Source: Nakamurella alba (GTDB lineage Bacteria; Actinomycetota; Actinomycetes; Mycobacteriales; Nakamurellaceae). From it: DNA of 64,000 bases. The position numbers and the translations under genes were made by a program. The DNA lies in NCBI RefSeq assembly GCF_009707545.1, contig NZ_WLYK01000009.1, positions 248,001 through 312,000 on the forward strand, in the 5' to 3' direction. Below, piece by piece: positions 8,098 through 15,519 of this stretch (position 1 is its first letter; the number at the start of each line of letters is the position of its first letter). Under the pieces are notes generated by a model. It did no database searches, had not been told where the DNA came from, and saw only the letters and a list, made by a program, of their open reading frames with translations.

Positions 8098-9450
8098 ATG
8101 ACAACCTCCGGCGCGGTGTACGTTGCAGCCGACACCTTCGATCCCGACAGCGATCTCGTCGTGCTCGCCGACATGCTCCGACAGACGGCGCGGTCGGCCT
8201 CCGACAACTGGGAGCGGATCAACCACATCCGGTGGCTCACGCAGATCGCCGCGGTCTGCGCAGCGGAGCAGGCCCGGCTGACGGACCAGTTCGCCCGCGC
8301 CAAGGAGGCCGCGGTACAGCCGTCCAGCCAGCGCGCGAAGAAAGAACTCCGATCGACGACCATCACCGAGATCGGGCTGGCCAGACGGGAATCGCCGAGC
8401 CAGGCCCGGCACCACCTCGGACTCGCCGACGCGCTCAGCTCCGCGATGCCCCACCTCCGGGCCTGCCTGGACCGAGGCGAGATCAGCGAACACCGGGCAG
8501 TTCTCATCACCCGCGCGGCGTCGAAACTGTCACCCGCCGACCGCTCACGCCTCGACGAGAAGATCGCACCCGACCTCCCCCACCTCGGCGACGCGGAGAC
8601 CTCCGAGAAGGCGAACGCAATCGCCTATGAACTGGATCCGGAATTGTACGCCGCTCGCCGCCGCAAGGCGGTCTCGGACCGGCGGGTCTCCCTCACCCCG
8701 GCCAAGGACGGCATGTGCTGGTTCTCCGCCCTCCTTCCGGCCGCCCAGGGTTTGGCGCTGCACGCACACCTGCAGCACTTCGCGGACCTGGACACCACCG
8801 ACGGCGACACCCGCACCCGCGACCAGAAGCTGGCCGACGAACTGGTGCGTCTGGGCACCGGAGGGAACGTCTTCGGGTGCGACGAGGACGGAGTGCCCGT
8901 CAACCTCGGTGTCCGCATGGAGATCCGGATCCTGATGGGCGAGCGCGCCCTGCTGGACGACGACTCCACCGCCGCCTACATCGAGGGCTACGGTCCCGTC
9001 CCGGCCGATCTCGCCCGCAAGATGGTCGGCGCGAGCTCCCAGACCTGGATACGGCGGCTGTACACCGACCCGGTGACCGGTCGGCTGGACGGGATGGACC
9101 AACGCCGCCGGGACTTCCCCGACAGCATCAAGATGTTCCTCCAGCTGCGCGACCGGCGGTGCCGCACGCCGTGGTGCGATGCGCCGATCCGGCACTTCGA
9201 CCACATCGTCGGCTACGCGATCGGCGGCGAGACCTCCGTCGAGAACGGGGAGGGCACCTGCGCGTTCTGCGACATCAACAAGGCGGGGAAGGGCTGGAGC
9301 TACAGCCGGAACGTCTCGGACGGCGTCATCACGGTGACCACCCCGACGGGGCACACCTACCGCTCCGTGGAGCCGTCGCTGCCCGCGCCGAAGCCGTGGC
9401 CGACCGCCGGCGTGCAGTGCACGTGCGGCGCAGGAGTCACCGCACAGTGA
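8098..9450 (+). CDS. DUF222 domain HNH endonuclease
   Basis: A 450-residue member of the large actinobacterial DUF222 plus HNH family. The N-terminal helical DUF222 region spans roughly residues 15-320. The HNH module is near residues 360-405: CRTPWCDAPIRHFDHIVGYA supplies the first cysteines and the HFDH metal/catalytic histidines, then ENGEG and CAFC complete the zinc-binding finger. Such genes occur in many copies per genome and are related to the REP13E12 repeats of mycobacteria; nuclease activity is expected but targets are unknown. The ATG at 8098 has no clear ribosome binding site and TACCGT lies 8-13 bp upstream, so a leaderless transcript is possible. It is flanked by two paralogous secreted-protein genes and overlaps the second by 14 bp. 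Confidence 0.88.
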   Translation: MTTSGAVYVAADTFDPDSDLVVLADMLRQTARSASDNWERINHIRWLTQIAAVCAAEQARLTDQFARAKEAAVQPSSQRAKKELRSTTITEIGLARRESPSQARHHLGLADALSSAMPHLRACLDRGEISEHRAVLITRAASKLSPADRSRLDEKIAPDLPHLGDAETSEKANAIAYELDPELYAARRRKAVSDRRVSLTPAKDGMCWFSALLPAAQGLALHAHLQHFADLDTTDGDTRTRDQKLADELVRLGTGGNVFGCDEDGVPVNLGVRMEIRILMGERALLDDDSTAAYIEGYGPVPADLARKMVGASSQTWIRRLYTDPVTGRLDGMDQRRRDFPDSIKMFLQLRDRRCRTPWCDAPIRHFDHIVGYAIGGETSVENGEGTCAFCDINKAGKGWSYSRNVSDGVITVTTPTGHTYRSVEPSLPAPKPWPTAGVQCTCGAGVTAQ

Positions 9451-10540
9451 CGACCCGGGTGGTGGCACTCGCTGTCCGGAACGCATCGCCGGCATACGCG
9501 ACCTGGACCTGGTGCCGCCCCCTGGCGAGCACCAGCGTGGTGGATGCCTTCCCGGCCGCGAGGCGGAGCACCTTCGGCTGTCGCCAGTCGATGAGCACCA
9601 CGACGAGACCGGTGGCCGGCCCGCCCTGTGCCGGGGTCGGGCGCACGGACACCGACACCTTCGTGGGACTTCCGGCGAGCGGCGAGGACGGGGTGATCGT
9701 CAGCGCGGTGGTGGTGGTCGCCTGGCCCACCCGGATCGTTGTCGTCCCCCTGCTGGGCAGGACCTGTGTGTCACCGAGATACCGGGCCTCGACGGTGTGC
9801 GATCCCGGCGCGAGCAACGGCAGGTCGACGTGGACCGCGGACACCCCGGGGAACTCCTCCGGTGCCTGCACGTCCGTCACGAAGGTCCCGTCGACGAACA
9901 CCTCCGTGGTGCCCGTGGGGGTGAAACCGATGATCACCTCGGTGGTCTCGACCAGGATGCCGGCCGGTTGGCCGTAGTTGATCGAGGCGTCGTCCGGCGT
10001 CAGGACCGTCGTCGACGGGAAGCTCGCCACCTCCACGCTGGAGACGAACCGGCCACTCCCGTCCACCGTGCTGGCGAAGGCCTGCGACGCGAGATCGCTC
10101 GTCTCGGTCACGGTGTCGTCGCGCCCGTCCCCGTCGGCATCGGTGACGGTCAGGTCGACCGGCGCCTGGGTGCTGCGGGGTGCGGTCTCGACCACGAAGT
10201 CGTCGGCGGTGCGGCGCAGGGTGGACAGCTCGCCGACCAGGTAGCCGTCGAAGAAGAGTTGCCAGGAGCCGTCGTCCCGGACCTGACCCAGACCCTTGAG
10301 GAAGTAGTCGTAGTCGCAGTCGCCGAACCCGGTGGCCTCGTGCTCGAAGGTCCGGCCGGCGAAGGCGCCCGCGGTGTCGGCCGGCGTGATGACGATCAGG
10401 CAGTTCTCGAAGTCCGTGGTGACGTACTCGATCGCGTCGGCGGTGCCGTCACCGGTGAGGTCCCCGGCGGGAAGTACCGGAGGCGCACCGGCCGGCAGGG
10501 CGACGAGCATTCCGGCGAGCAGACTCAGCACTGTCATCAC
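9437..10540 (-). CDS. Secreted Ig-like repeat protein (paralogue B)
   Basis: A 367-residue paralogue of the protein at 6760-7896 with the same order: hydrophobic export signal (MMTVLSLLAGMLVALPAGAP), GDLTGDGTAD loop, GQVRDDGSWQ block, DADGDGRDD loop, a middle Ig-like domain, and a C-terminal Ig-like 3/5 domain ending AYAGDAF...TTRVVTVR. The GQVRDDGSWQ and GDLTGDGT blocks are shared nearly unchanged between the copies. The GTG at 10540 or the ATG at 10537 could be the start; GGAGGTGG upstream serves both. GC content is normal here, unlike in paralogue A. The 3' end overlaps the convergent HNH gene by 14 bp. Function unknown. Confidence 0.75.
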   Translation of the reverse strand: MMTVLSLLAGMLVALPAGAPPVLPAGDLTGDGTADAIEYVTTDFENCLIVITPADTAGAFAGRTFEHEATGFGDCDYDYFLKGLGQVRDDGSWQLFFDGYLVGELSTLRRTADDFVVETAPRSTQAPVDLTVTDADGDGRDDTVTETSDLASQAFASTVDGSGRFVSSVEVASFPSTTVLTPDDASINYGQPAGILVETTEVIIGFTPTGTTEVFVDGTFVTDVQAPEEFPGVSAVHVDLPLLAPGSHTVEARYLGDTQVLPSRGTTTIRVGQATTTTALTITPSSPLAGSPTKVSVSVRPTPAQGGPATGLVVVLIDWRQPKVLRLAAGKASTTLVLARGRHQVQVAYAGDAFRTASATTRVVTVR

Positions 10541-10646
10541 GGCGGGCCACCTCCGACCGGCGAGGCGGACGTCGTCGTCCGCTGCCGGTCATGGTCCGCC
10601 GTCGCCCACCCGGCAGGGAACCGCCGGACGGTGGGTGTCGACCCGA

Positions 10647-10982
10647 CTACTCGCTGTCGACGATCTCGCGCGATCCGGCGGGCAACGCACGCTCGTGGTT
10701 GATCGTGCCGGGCAGTACCTTGCGCGCCTTCTTGGCCGGCCGGTCGTTGGCGATCAGCACCGCCATCCACGGCAATGGGATCGACAGGCCGATCAGAACG
10801 ATGGCCAGCCATGGGATCTGGTAGCAGAGCACACCGGCCACCAGCAGCGGGATGCGCATCGACATCATGAGGATGTAGCGCTTGCGGCGGGCCTTGAACT
10901 GCTCGTCGTAGGGCAGTTCGGCGGCGGTGATCACCGCCGGCGCAGGCTTGCGGCCCTGGGTCTGACGTGCCGACTCGGTCAC
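10647..10982 (-). CDS. DUF3099 small membrane protein
   Basis: A 111-residue actinobacterial protein. The conserved block RRKRYILMMSMRIPLLVAG is followed by two membrane segments (about residues 40-58 and 62-82) and IANDRPAKKARK, the pattern of the DUF3099 family. Function is unknown. The GTG start at 10980-10982 is supported by AGGAGG 9-10 bp upstream; longer versions lack this. It stands alone between the secreted paralogue and a repair gene. Confidence 0.8.
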   Translation of the reverse strand: MTESARQTQGRKPAPAVITAAELPYDEQFKARRKRYILMMSMRIPLLVAGVLCYQIPWLAIVLIGLSIPLPWMAVLIANDRPAKKARKVLPGTINHERALPAGSREIVDSE

Positions 10983-11092
10983 TGCACCATCCTCCTCGCG
11001 CTGCGGCCGCTCACCGGATCGCCCGGCGACCCCGCAGGGCGGCACCGCTCGTCACGCTACTCCGCCGTCCGGGACCGACGAAGAAGTCACGA

Positions 11093-11674
11093 TCAGGCGC
11101 CGGCCTTCGCCGCGGCCTTCGCTGCCTTTTTCGCGGCCCGCACCAGCACCAGCGAGTCGGGATCGATGACGTCCGCGACCGACTTGTGGACCCCGGCCTC
11201 GCCGTAGGGTGCCGAGGCCTCGCGCCAGCCGGGCGGGGTGATGCCGTACTGCTTGCCGAGCAGCGCCACGAAGATCGTCGACTTGGCCGCTCCGAAGCCC
11301 GGCAGCGCGGCGACCCGCTTCTTCAGTTCCTTGCCGTCGGCGGCGTCGGCCCAGAGGTTCGCCGCGTCCCCGTCGTACTGCTCGACCAGCACCTGGCACA
11401 CGGACTGCACCCGGCCCGCCATCGACCCCGGGAACCGGTGCACTGCCGGCGGGCGCGAGCAGATCTCCTTGAACACCTCCGGGTCGGCGGCGGCGATGGC
11501 CGCGACGTCGAGGGAGCCGCCCATCCGTTCGGCGATGACGGCCGGGCCGGCGAAGGCCTTCTCCATCGTCACCTGTTGGTCGAGCACCATGCCGATCAGC
11601 AGCGCGTTCGGGTCGGTGGACAGCAGGTGGTCGGCAGCCGCGATGCCGGTGAGGAACAGATGACGGTCGTCCAT
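11093..11674 (-). CDS. HhH-GPD-type base excision repair protein
   Basis: A 193-residue protein with the LIGMVLDQQVTMEKAF helix seen at the start of HhH-GPD DNA glycosylases and a helix-hairpin-helix loop LPGFGAAKSTIFVALLG around residue 125. Relatives in Actinobacteria are annotated as HhH-GPD base excision repair proteins of this short length, without the iron-sulfur cluster of Nth or MutY. They presumably act on damaged bases; specificity is unknown. The lysine/alanine-rich tail (AAKKAAKAAAKAG) may aid DNA binding. The ATG at 11672-11674 was chosen because upstream sequence is arginine-rich nonsense belonging to the divergent methyltransferase gene. Confidence 0.8.
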   Translation of the reverse strand: MDDRHLFLTGIAAADHLLSTDPNALLIGMVLDQQVTMEKAFAGPAVIAERMGGSLDVAAIAAADPEVFKEICSRPPAVHRFPGSMAGRVQSVCQVLVEQYDGDAANLWADAADGKELKKRVAALPGFGAAKSTIFVALLGKQYGITPPGWREASAPYGEAGVHKSVADVIDPDSLVLVRAAKKAAKAAAKAGA

Positions 11675-11733
11675 GCCGCCCAGCGTCGCAGACCGCCCCC
11701 GTCCGATCCAGCAGGTGCACCTAGCCTGGGCCG

Positions 11734-13230
11734 GTGACACCTCCACTGACCGATCCCGCCGTCGTCGACGACCTCGGCACCGACCTGCGCGCCGCCGGGT
11801 TCGACGCCACCGGCGTCCCCGAGCTGCTCGGATCCTCCGCACACCGAGCGCTCGGCCGGGGCGAGTTCGTCCCCGCCCTGCTGGCCACCGAGGACGGCGC
11901 ACCGCTGTCCACCCTGATCCGGCTGTTCCTGCTGGGCACCACCGAGTCGTCCGCGGCGGTCCGGGCGGCGCTGCCGGCCACGGGTATCGAGCGGGCGGTC
12001 GCGAACGGCGCGCTGGAACTCGTCGGCGAGGACGTCCGGGCCGGCCTGGACATCCGACCGCACGCCGACGACGAGTCCGAGTTCCTGGTGGTGTCCGACC
12101 TGGACTCCGACACCCGGCCCGGCCCGGTCCACGCCGAGCACGTGCTCGGCATCGGTGCCGCGTCGATCACCCTGGCGAATGCCGTCATCCGCGAGCAGGT
12201 CGGCACGGCACTGGACATCGGCGTCGGGTGCGGCATCCAGTCGGTGCACCTGGCATCCCACGCCGGGTACATCACGGCGACCGACGTCAGCACCCGGGCG
12301 CTGGCCCTGGCCGGCGCGACAGCCCGGCTCAACGGCCAGACCTGGGACCTCCGCCAGGGATCGCTCTTCTCCCCCGTCGCCGGCGAGCGCTTCGACCTCA
12401 TCGTCTCCAACCCGCCGTTCGTCATCGGGACCGGGCGGAAGCAGTACACCTACCGGGACTCCGGGGTGGCCGGCGACGGCATCTGCGAGCAGTTGATCCG
12501 CGGCCTGCCCGACCACCTGAACGAGGGCGGCACGGCGCAGCTGCTGGCGAACTGGATCGTCCGTGAGGACACCGACTGGCGGGACCGGGTCGGCAGCTGG
12601 GTCGCGGCCACCGGGCTGGACGGCTGGGTGGTGCAGCGGGAGCTCGCCGACCCGGCCGAGTACGTCGCGCTCTGGCTCAAGGACGCCGGGGAGACCGGTG
12701 GGCAGGCGGAGGCCACCGCCCGCGCCTGGCTCGAGTGGTTCCGCGCGGAGAAGGTCGCCGGCATCGGGATGGGCGTGCTCACCCTGCGCCGCACCGATTC
12801 CGACGACCCCGACGTGGTGCTCGACGAGATCACCGGCGCCGGGGAGGAGGTGACCGGTCCGGAGGCCGCCGCGTTCCTGGCCCGCCGCGACTGGCTGCGG
12901 GACGTCTCCGACGCCGAGCTGCTGGCCACCCCGCTGTCACTCGCGTCCACCGTGATCCTGGAGGACCGGTCGATCGCCACCGACAACGGCTGGTCGACGG
13001 TGCTGCGCATGCTCCGCCGCCCGGGCGGGCCCGGCGCGACGCTGCAGGTGGACGACTGGGGGCGCACCCTGCTCGCCGGTTGCCAGGGCAAAGTGCCGAC
13101 GGCCGTGCTGGTCGAACTACTCGCCGGGGTGCACGGGGTCGAACCGGATGCCCTCGCCGCGGCGGTGCTGCCGGCGCTGCGCGTGGGGGTCACCCGGGGC
13201 CTGCTCCACCCGGTGGAGACCGACGACTGA
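11734..13230 (+). CDS. Class I SAM-dependent methyltransferase (RlmG/HemK-like)
   Basis: A 498-residue protein: an N-terminal helical/winged region (about 1-130), a Rossmann methyltransferase domain with motif I DIGVGCG (161-167) and the catalytic SNPPFV (NPPF at 226-229), and a C-terminal accessory domain of about 200 residues. The (N/D)PPF motif marks enzymes methylating planar amino groups such as N6-adenine, N2-guanine or glutamine, so rRNA or a release factor is a reasonable target. The three-part architecture is common in Actinobacteria but the substrate is not established. The GTG start at 11734 follows the divergent glycosylase after 59 bp. Confidence 0.8.
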   Translation: MTPPLTDPAVVDDLGTDLRAAGFDATGVPELLGSSAHRALGRGEFVPALLATEDGAPLSTLIRLFLLGTTESSAAVRAALPATGIERAVANGALELVGEDVRAGLDIRPHADDESEFLVVSDLDSDTRPGPVHAEHVLGIGAASITLANAVIREQVGTALDIGVGCGIQSVHLASHAGYITATDVSTRALALAGATARLNGQTWDLRQGSLFSPVAGERFDLIVSNPPFVIGTGRKQYTYRDSGVAGDGICEQLIRGLPDHLNEGGTAQLLANWIVREDTDWRDRVGSWVAATGLDGWVVQRELADPAEYVALWLKDAGETGGQAEATARAWLEWFRAEKVAGIGMGVLTLRRTDSDDPDVVLDEITGAGEEVTGPEAAAFLARRDWLRDVSDAELLATPLSLASTVILEDRSIATDNGWSTVLRMLRRPGGPGATLQVDDWGRTLLAGCQGKVPTAVLVELLAGVHGVEPDALAAAVLPALRVGVTRGLLHPVETDD

Positions 13231-13233
13231 GAG

Positions 13234-13527
13234 TCAGCCCGTGATGCGCCGGGTGAGCTCCTTGCCCAGCAGCCGCGCAGCGATCGGCACCACGCGGCGG
13301 AACCCGCCGACCGATCCCACCGACAGCGCGGAGAACACGGCGAACAGCGACCCGGCGGAGAACGCGGAGCCGATCGACAGCACCGAACCCGCCGACCCGA
13401 TCGACAGGATCGACCCGGCGCTGCCGATGGACAGGATCGACCCGGCCGATCCGATGGAGAGGATGGAGCCCGAGGAGCCGGTGGACCACAGCGACCCGTC
13501 CACGGGGTACCGCTCTGCGGATGTCAT
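13234..13527 (-). CDS. Small SIGSAG-repeat protein
   Basis: A 97-residue protein of unknown function. After [20 protein letters not shown] come near-perfect 9-residue repeats of the form SILSIGSAG (residues about 21-55), degenerating into [25 protein letters not shown], then a basic tail ([19 protein letters not shown]). Ser and Gly recur at fixed spacing, as in short beta-solenoids, and the 27-bp DNA units are themselves tandem repeats. I recall similar unnamed proteins in other Actinobacteria. There is no signal peptide; the basic, amphipathic C-terminus could associate with membrane. It converges on the methyltransferase gene, 3 bp away. Confidence 0.6.
   Translation of the reverse strand: MTSAERYPVDGSLWSTGSSGSILSIGSAGSILSIGSAGSILSIGSAGSVLSIGSAFSAGSLFAVFSALSVGSVGGFRRVVPIAARLLGKELTRRITG
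13390..13490 (-). repeat. 27-bp tandem coding repeats
   Basis: Three to four head-to-tail 27-bp units (recognisable by GACAGGATCGACCCGG on the plus strand) encode the SILSIGSAG repeats. The near-identity of adjacent units suggests recent slippage or gene conversion. Confidence 0.7.
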
Positions 13528-13563
13528 GCGGACATCGTGCCGCCTTCTGCTTCGATGGCGCCT

Positions 13564-13989
13564 GTGAAGGCCGTCATCACCCGGGTCACCGGTGCCAGCG
13601 TTCGGGTCGACCGCGAGGTGGTCGGTGCGATCGACCGGCCCGGTCTGCTCGTGCTGCTGGGGGTCACCCACGAGGACACCACCGCCACCGCCGACACCAT
13701 GGCTCGCAAGATCCACGAGCTGCGGATCCTGCGCGACGACCGGTCGGTGGCCGACAGCGACGCCCCGGTGCTGGTTGTGAGCCAATTCACACTTTACGGA
13801 TCGACGAAGAAGGGGCGCCGCCCGAGCTGGACCGCCGCTGCCCCCGGACCGGTCGCCGAACCGCTGGTCGATGCCGTCGTCGCCGCCCTGCGCGACCGCG
13901 GAGTCGAGGTGGCCACCGGCAGGTTCGGCGCGATGATGGAGGTCGCCAGCGTCAACGACGGACCGTTCACGGTGATCGTCGAGATCTGA
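13564..13989 (+). CDS. dtd: D-aminoacyl-tRNA deacylase
   Basis: A 141-residue DTD enzyme that hydrolyses D-amino acids, and glycine mischarged on tRNA-Ala, from tRNA. Both family motifs are present: SQFTLYG followed by KKGRRPSW (about residues 77-95), and near the C-terminus NDGPFTV, which carries the Gly-Pro cross-subunit motif (usually NxGPVT). Length matches the family (about 145). GTG at 13564 gives the canonical start VKAVITRV; the in-frame ATG at 13555 would add MAP and cannot be excluded. It stands alone between the SIGSAG gene (divergent) and sigB. Confidence 0.93.
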   Translation: MKAVITRVTGASVRVDREVVGAIDRPGLLVLLGVTHEDTTATADTMARKIHELRILRDDRSVADSDAPVLVVSQFTLYGSTKKGRRPSWTAAAPGPVAEPLVDAVVAALRDRGVEVATGRFGAMMEVASVNDGPFTVIVEI

Positions 13990-14421
13990 CCCGCCACACC
14001 AGCGGACCAACCGCAGGTGGCCTGGTGTCCGGTTTGCCGGGCTTCCGGCTACCCGGTGTGAGCCCGCGGTGAACCCGGTCGGGAATACCGCCGAAGTGGA
14101 CAGGCGTTCACATGGTGTTCCCATCGACGGCACAGCGGCCTCGCCGCACGCCGGGTGTCTGATGCTCGATCAAGAGGCCGACCGATCCCGGGACGCCGAC
14201 CGACCCGGAGCACGCAGCGCGGGTCGGCGGAGAACTCCCACCGGGACCACCGATCTCGGGCAGCACCCCGCACCACCGAGCAGCACCACCACGCTTCAGG
14301 AACCAATCCGCGAGTGTGGCCGGGACCGAACCGGGGAACGAATCCCGGGCGAGGGGCGTTTGAACAAGCGTAGGCGCCCTCGACTCCGGCGCCACCCAGC
14401 TTCACAGGAGGGAGCACCACG
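13990..14421. other. Intergenic region upstream of sigB
   Basis: These 432 bases hold no convincing gene. The dtd end shows only weak GC-rich dyads. The 3' part carries the ECF-type promoter-like sequence at 14334-14360 and the sigB ribosome binding site. Confidence 0.6.
14334..14360 (+). promoter_or_regulatory. ECF-sigma-type promoter of sigB
   Basis: GGGAAC (14334-14339), a 17-bp spacer and CGTT (14357-14360) match the GGAAC-N16-18-CGTT consensus of the SigE/SigH/SigR stress sigma factors. In mycobacteria sigB is transcribed from a promoter of just this kind. Predicted leader is about 50 nt. The match is visible; the controlling sigma factor is inferred. Confidence 0.55.
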
Positions 14422-15447
14422 ATGACCGCTTCCCGCACGAGGAATACCGACACAGTAGCAGCGGACAACGACCTCGCCGAGGTCGTCACCCTGTCCCGCC
14501 AGCCGCGGCCGGAGCCCGAGGATCTCGACGCCCAGGGGCCTTCCGCCGATCTCGTCCGTGTGTACCTCAACGGTATCGGCAAGACCGCACTGCTGACCGC
14601 CGAACAGGAGGTCGAGCTGGCCAAGCGCATCGAGGCCGGCGTCTTCGCGGCACACAAGCTCGAAACCGCCTCGCGGCTCAGCCCGCAGAAGAAGGCGGAC
14701 CTGCGCGCCGTCGTCCGCGGCGGGCAGCGCGCCCGGAACCACCTGCTGGTGGCCAATCTCCGGCTGGTCGTCTCGCTGGCCAAGCGGTACACCGGCCGCG
14801 GCATGCCGCTGCTCGACCTGATCCAGGAGGGCAACCTGGGGCTCATCCGTGCAGTCGAGAAGTTCGACTACACCAAGGGTTTCAAGTTCTCCACCTACGC
14901 CACCTGGTGGATCCGGCAGGCCATCTCGCGGGGTATGGCGGACCAGGGCCGCACCATCCGGCTCCCCGTCCACCTCGTCGAGCAGGTCAACAAGCTGTCC
15001 CGGATGCGGCGTGAACTGCACCAGCAGCTGGGCCGTGACGCGACCATGGCCGAACTGGCCGCCGAGTCCGGTATCCCCGAGGAGAAGATCGCCGATCTCC
15101 TCGACCACGCCCGGGATCCGGTCAGCCTGGACATGCCGGTCGGCACCGACGAGGAGGCGCCGCTCGGCGACTTCATCGAGGACTCGGAGTCGACGTCGGC
15201 CGAAACGCTGGTCGTCGCCGGCTTCATGCACGACGACATCAACCGGGTGCTGCGCACTCTCGACGACCGGGAGCGCTCGGTGGTCCGGATGCGCTACGGC
15301 CTGGACGACGGCCGCCCGCGCACCCTCGACGAGATCGGCCGCACCTTCGGCATCTCGCGCGAGCGGGTCCGGCAGATCGAGCGTGACTCGATGGCCAAGC
15401 TGCGCACCGGCGACCGCTCGGAGATGCTCCGCGCCTACGCCAGCTGA
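14422..15447 (+). CDS. sigB: Primary-like RNA polymerase sigma factor SigB
   Basis: A 341-residue group 2 sigma-70 factor. Region 1.2 lies at about 42-75 ([26 protein letters not shown]), region 2 at 107-177 ([38 protein letters not shown]), region 3 at 186-262, and region 4 with its helix-turn-helix at 275-333 ([20 protein letters not shown]). It lacks the long acidic N-terminus of a housekeeping SigA, so it resembles mycobacterial SigB, the stationary-phase and stress factor. ATG at 14422 follows CAGGAGGG by 8-9 bp. The ECF-type promoter upstream fits stress induction. A terminator follows the stop. Confidence 0.9.
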   Translation: MTASRTRNTDTVAADNDLAEVVTLSRQPRPEPEDLDAQGPSADLVRVYLNGIGKTALLTAEQEVELAKRIEAGVFAAHKLETASRLSPQKKADLRAVVRGGQRARNHLLVANLRLVVSLAKRYTGRGMPLLDLIQEGNLGLIRAVEKFDYTKGFKFSTYATWWIRQAISRGMADQGRTIRLPVHLVEQVNKLSRMRRELHQQLGRDATMAELAAESGIPEEKIADLLDHARDPVSLDMPVGTDEEAPLGDFIEDSESTSAETLVVAGFMHDDINRVLRTLDDRERSVVRMRYGLDDGRPRTLDEIGRTFGISRERVRQIERDSMAKLRTGDRSEMLRAYAS

Positions 15448-15466
15448 TCGTCAGCACCGCACCCGA

Positions 15467-15502
15467 AAGCCCGCCGCCGGACGAACCGGCGGCGGGTTTT
15501 CG
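15467..15502 (+). terminator. Intrinsic terminator of sigB
   Basis: CCCGCCGCCGG, loop ACGAA, CCGGCGGCGGG, then TTTT: a perfect 11-bp stem with a U-run 20 nt after the sigB stop. It separates sigB from the convergent acyltransferase gene. Confidence 0.9.
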
Positions 15503-15519
15503 GCATCAACGGGGCGTTC

